From positions 1 through 6,480 of the forward strand of contig CADBNA010000354.1 of NCBI GenBank assembly GCA_902795835.1: 6,480 nucleotides of DNA, written 5' to 3'. Numbering within the stretch: the stretch's first letter is position 1; each line of letters starts with the position of its first letter. The stretch comes from an uncultured Lachnospiraceae bacterium. GTDB lineage: Bacteria; Bacillota_A; Clostridia; Lachnospirales; Lachnospiraceae. Below the pieces are notes generated by a model that made no database searches, was not told the origin of the DNA, and saw only the letters and a program-made list of their open reading frames with translations. This document shows positions 5,358 to 6,480 of this stretch, piece after piece. The position numbers and the translations under genes were made by a program.

Positions 5358-6332
5358 ATGAAAAAACTGATACATATTATTCTGCTGGCTGCCATGCTGA
5401 CCGCAGCACTTGCCGGCACAGCCTATGCAGATGAAAACATCGGCGTCGAACCGGGACAGGCCATGCCTGACTTCACAGTATCCCTGACAGACGGATCGAC
5501 GGTCACTCTCTCTGAGCTTTTGAAGAATAAGGATCTGGTCGTGCTCAATATCTTTGCAAGCTGGTGCGGCCCCTGTGAAAGAGAATTCCCCGAGATGGAA
5601 AACGTCTACGAGGAAAACAAAGACCGGATGGAGATCATTTCTGTTTCCGCCGAGCCGAAGGACACTATGGAACTCATTTCTGACTATAAGTCCAGTCACG
5701 GGCTTTCTTTTCCGATGGGATTAAAGGGGGATTCCCTGAGCTTTCTTAAAGTCAGTTCGTTCCCAACCACAATCTTCATCGACCGGAACGGGAATGTCGG
5801 ATTTATCAAAGTCGGGGCTTTTGTCAATCGCGCGGAGTTTGAGGACAAGATCAACGTCTTCCTCTCACAGGATTATAACGGGAATCCGCTGGCTTCCGAA
5901 AAAGCAGTCAGCCTGCTGCCGTTGCTTCTGGGATGGTTCATACTCCGCACGCTGATGGTGGCCGTCGGCAGATGGGGCATATTCCGCAAAGCCGGCAGGA
6001 AAGGCTGGTACAGCCTGATTCCGTTCCTGAGCTCCTATACGGAATTCGACATCTGCTGGAAAGGCTGGCTGGGCATCCTCGTGGCGCTCTGCTCATCTGT
6101 CGCTCTTCTCTCCAATTTACTCGGCCTTCCCGGATTCGTATATAACATCATTCTGGCCGGAGAATTCCTGCTCATCCTCCTGGAGAGCCTGAAGCTGGCA
6201 ACGGCTTTCGGAAAAGGAACGGTGATGGGTGTGCTGATGGCAATACCTGTACTCAGGGAGGTATGCAGACTGATCCTCGGCCTGGGCAAGGCCCGTTACC
6301 AGATGCCTGGATCAAATGTCGCCGGGGCATAA
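5358..6332 (+). CDS. Exported TlpA-like thioredoxin fused to a DUF5684-like membrane domain
   Basis: A 324-residue protein. The ATG at 5358 is preferred over upstream GTG 5304 and ATG 5316 because AAGGAG (5345-5350) lies seven bases before it and a signal peptide starts immediately (MKKLIHIILLAAML, probable cut after AYA at residue 24). Residues about 30-170 form a TlpA/redoxin-type thioredoxin fold: PGQAMPDFTV, the active site ASWCGPC (67-73, cysteines 70 and 73), and the cis-proline region SFPTTIF (134-140). Residues about 181-324 are hydrophobic with about four membrane helices (near 183-203, 236-256, 261-281 and 287-308). They contain WGIFRKAGRKGWYSLIPF (206-223) and LATAFGKGT (280-288), which resemble DUF5684 membrane domains. 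The model is an outward-facing disulfide reductase or isomerase tethered by a C-terminal membrane module. No CcdA-type electron donor is encoded in the window. The thioredoxin call is firm; the DUF5684 call is from pattern memory. Confidence 0.88.
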   Translation: MKKLIHIILLAAMLTAALAGTAYADENIGVEPGQAMPDFTVSLTDGSTVTLSELLKNKDLVVLNIFASWCGPCEREFPEMENVYEENKDRMEIISVSAEPKDTMELISDYKSSHGLSFPMGLKGDSLSFLKVSSFPTTIFIDRNGNVGFIKVGAFVNRAEFEDKINVFLSQDYNGNPLASEKAVSLLPLLLGWFILRTLMVAVGRWGIFRKAGRKGWYSLIPFLSSYTEFDICWKGWLGILVALCSSVALLSNLLGLPGFVYNIILAGEFLLILLESLKLATAFGKGTVMGVLMAIPVLREVCRLILGLGKARYQMPGSNVAGA

Positions 6333-6351
6333 ACTTGGTGTGAGATCTGAG

Positions 6352-6376
6352 AGGGGCTGCCACAGGAAGCAGCTTT
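6352..6376 (+). terminator. Probable terminator of the thioredoxin-fusion gene
   Basis: GGGGCTGC (6353-6360) can pair with GCAGCTTT (6369-6376): five Watson-Crick pairs at the loop end, then three G-U pairs at the base, with an eight-base loop. The following bases are GTGCATATATATTC, so the T tract is poor. It is placed 20 bases after the stop codon, but termination strength is uncertain. Confidence 0.4.
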
Positions 6377-6417
6377 GTGCATATATATTCTTCCGGAAAA
6401 CGCTTGCGCTCTTTCTC

Positions 6418-6480
6418 GACGCAGCGGTACTAAGTTCAAACTTCGTGCTTACGCACTTGTTTTCACTAAGTGCCGGCGTC
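6418..6480. repeat. Long imperfect inverted repeat / structured intergenic element at the window edge
   Basis: Bases 6418-6435 pair with 6465-6480: GACGC with GCGTC, then after a two-base bulge CGGTACTAAGT with ACTAAGTGCCG, broken by one A-A mismatch and containing one G-T pair. Inside, AAAC/GTTT (6438-6441 with 6459-6462) and GTGC/GCAC (6445-6448 with 6453-6456) continue the fold. On the minus strand the apical loop reads GTAA, a GNRA tetraloop. No protein-coding gene is evident here. A minus-strand frame is open from 6479 to a TGA at 6312-6314, but it has no start in view and no recognisable family. The element ends exactly at the window edge and may continue. It could be a repetitive extragenic element, a mobile-element end or a structured RNA. 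Confidence 0.45.

Noticed and set aside
6312..6479. Minus-strand open frame running in from the window edge to a TGA at 6312
   Set aside because: About 55 codons, with no start in view, no recognisable domain, overlap with the end of the thioredoxin-fusion gene, and built largely from inverted-repeat sequence. It is better explained as a repetitive or structured element, though a gene end cannot be fully excluded.
1..6480. CRISPR array, tRNA, rRNA or transposase
   Set aside because: No regularly spaced repeats, no cloverleaf or rRNA-like sequence, and no transposase or integrase reading frame were seen.

Overview
The window looks like a chromosomal segment of a low-to-mid GC Gram-positive bacterium of the Clostridia, probably a Lachnospiraceae-type gut anaerobe. 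The grounds are strong AGGAGG-type ribosome binding sites, extended -10 promoters, short intergenic spaces, a Bacillus FloT-like flotillin, and a TlpA-type thioredoxin joined to a DUF5684-like membrane tail. The taxonomic call is inference from gene style, not from a marker gene.

Layout. 1-438 (+): 3' part of a multi-spanning membrane protein that begins before the window. 460-930 (+): a small HD-domain hydrolase, probably in the same operon. 927-1182: an extended -10 promoter whose -35 overlaps the HD gene's stop codon, then a yybP-ykoY-type (Mn2+) riboswitch with a mutually exclusive intrinsic terminator, a second short terminator-like hairpin and a strong ribosome binding site. 1183-2718 (+): a FloT-type flotillin controlled by that leader. 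2842-3933 (-): mannose-1-phosphate guanylyltransferase, convergent with flotillin across a long inverted repeat. 4157-4717 (+): a flavodoxin-fold NAD(P)H/FMN oxidoreductase of the AzoR/quinone-reductase type, divergent from the guanylyltransferase. 4759-5181 (-): a small two-helix membrane protein of unknown function. 5358-6332 (+): an exported thioredoxin (TlpA-like, WCGPC) fused to a membrane domain, divergent from the small membrane protein, with tandem 11-bp direct repeats in its promoter region. 6333-6480: non-coding, with a probable terminator and a long imperfect hairpin that runs to the window edge.

The genes do not form one obvious pathway. The most notable point is that a manganese-type riboswitch appears to be the cis-regulator of a flotillin. 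The families I know to be controlled by this riboswitch are Mn2+ exporters and related membrane transporters (MntP, TerC/YkoY, P-type ATPases, UPF0016). The aptamer core motifs, the 8-bp P1 helix and the 15-bp competing terminator can all be read directly from the sequence, and they predict an ON switch. Secondary points are the thioredoxin-membrane fusion and two intergenic elements that share an AGGGGCTG...GTGCATATAT arrangement.
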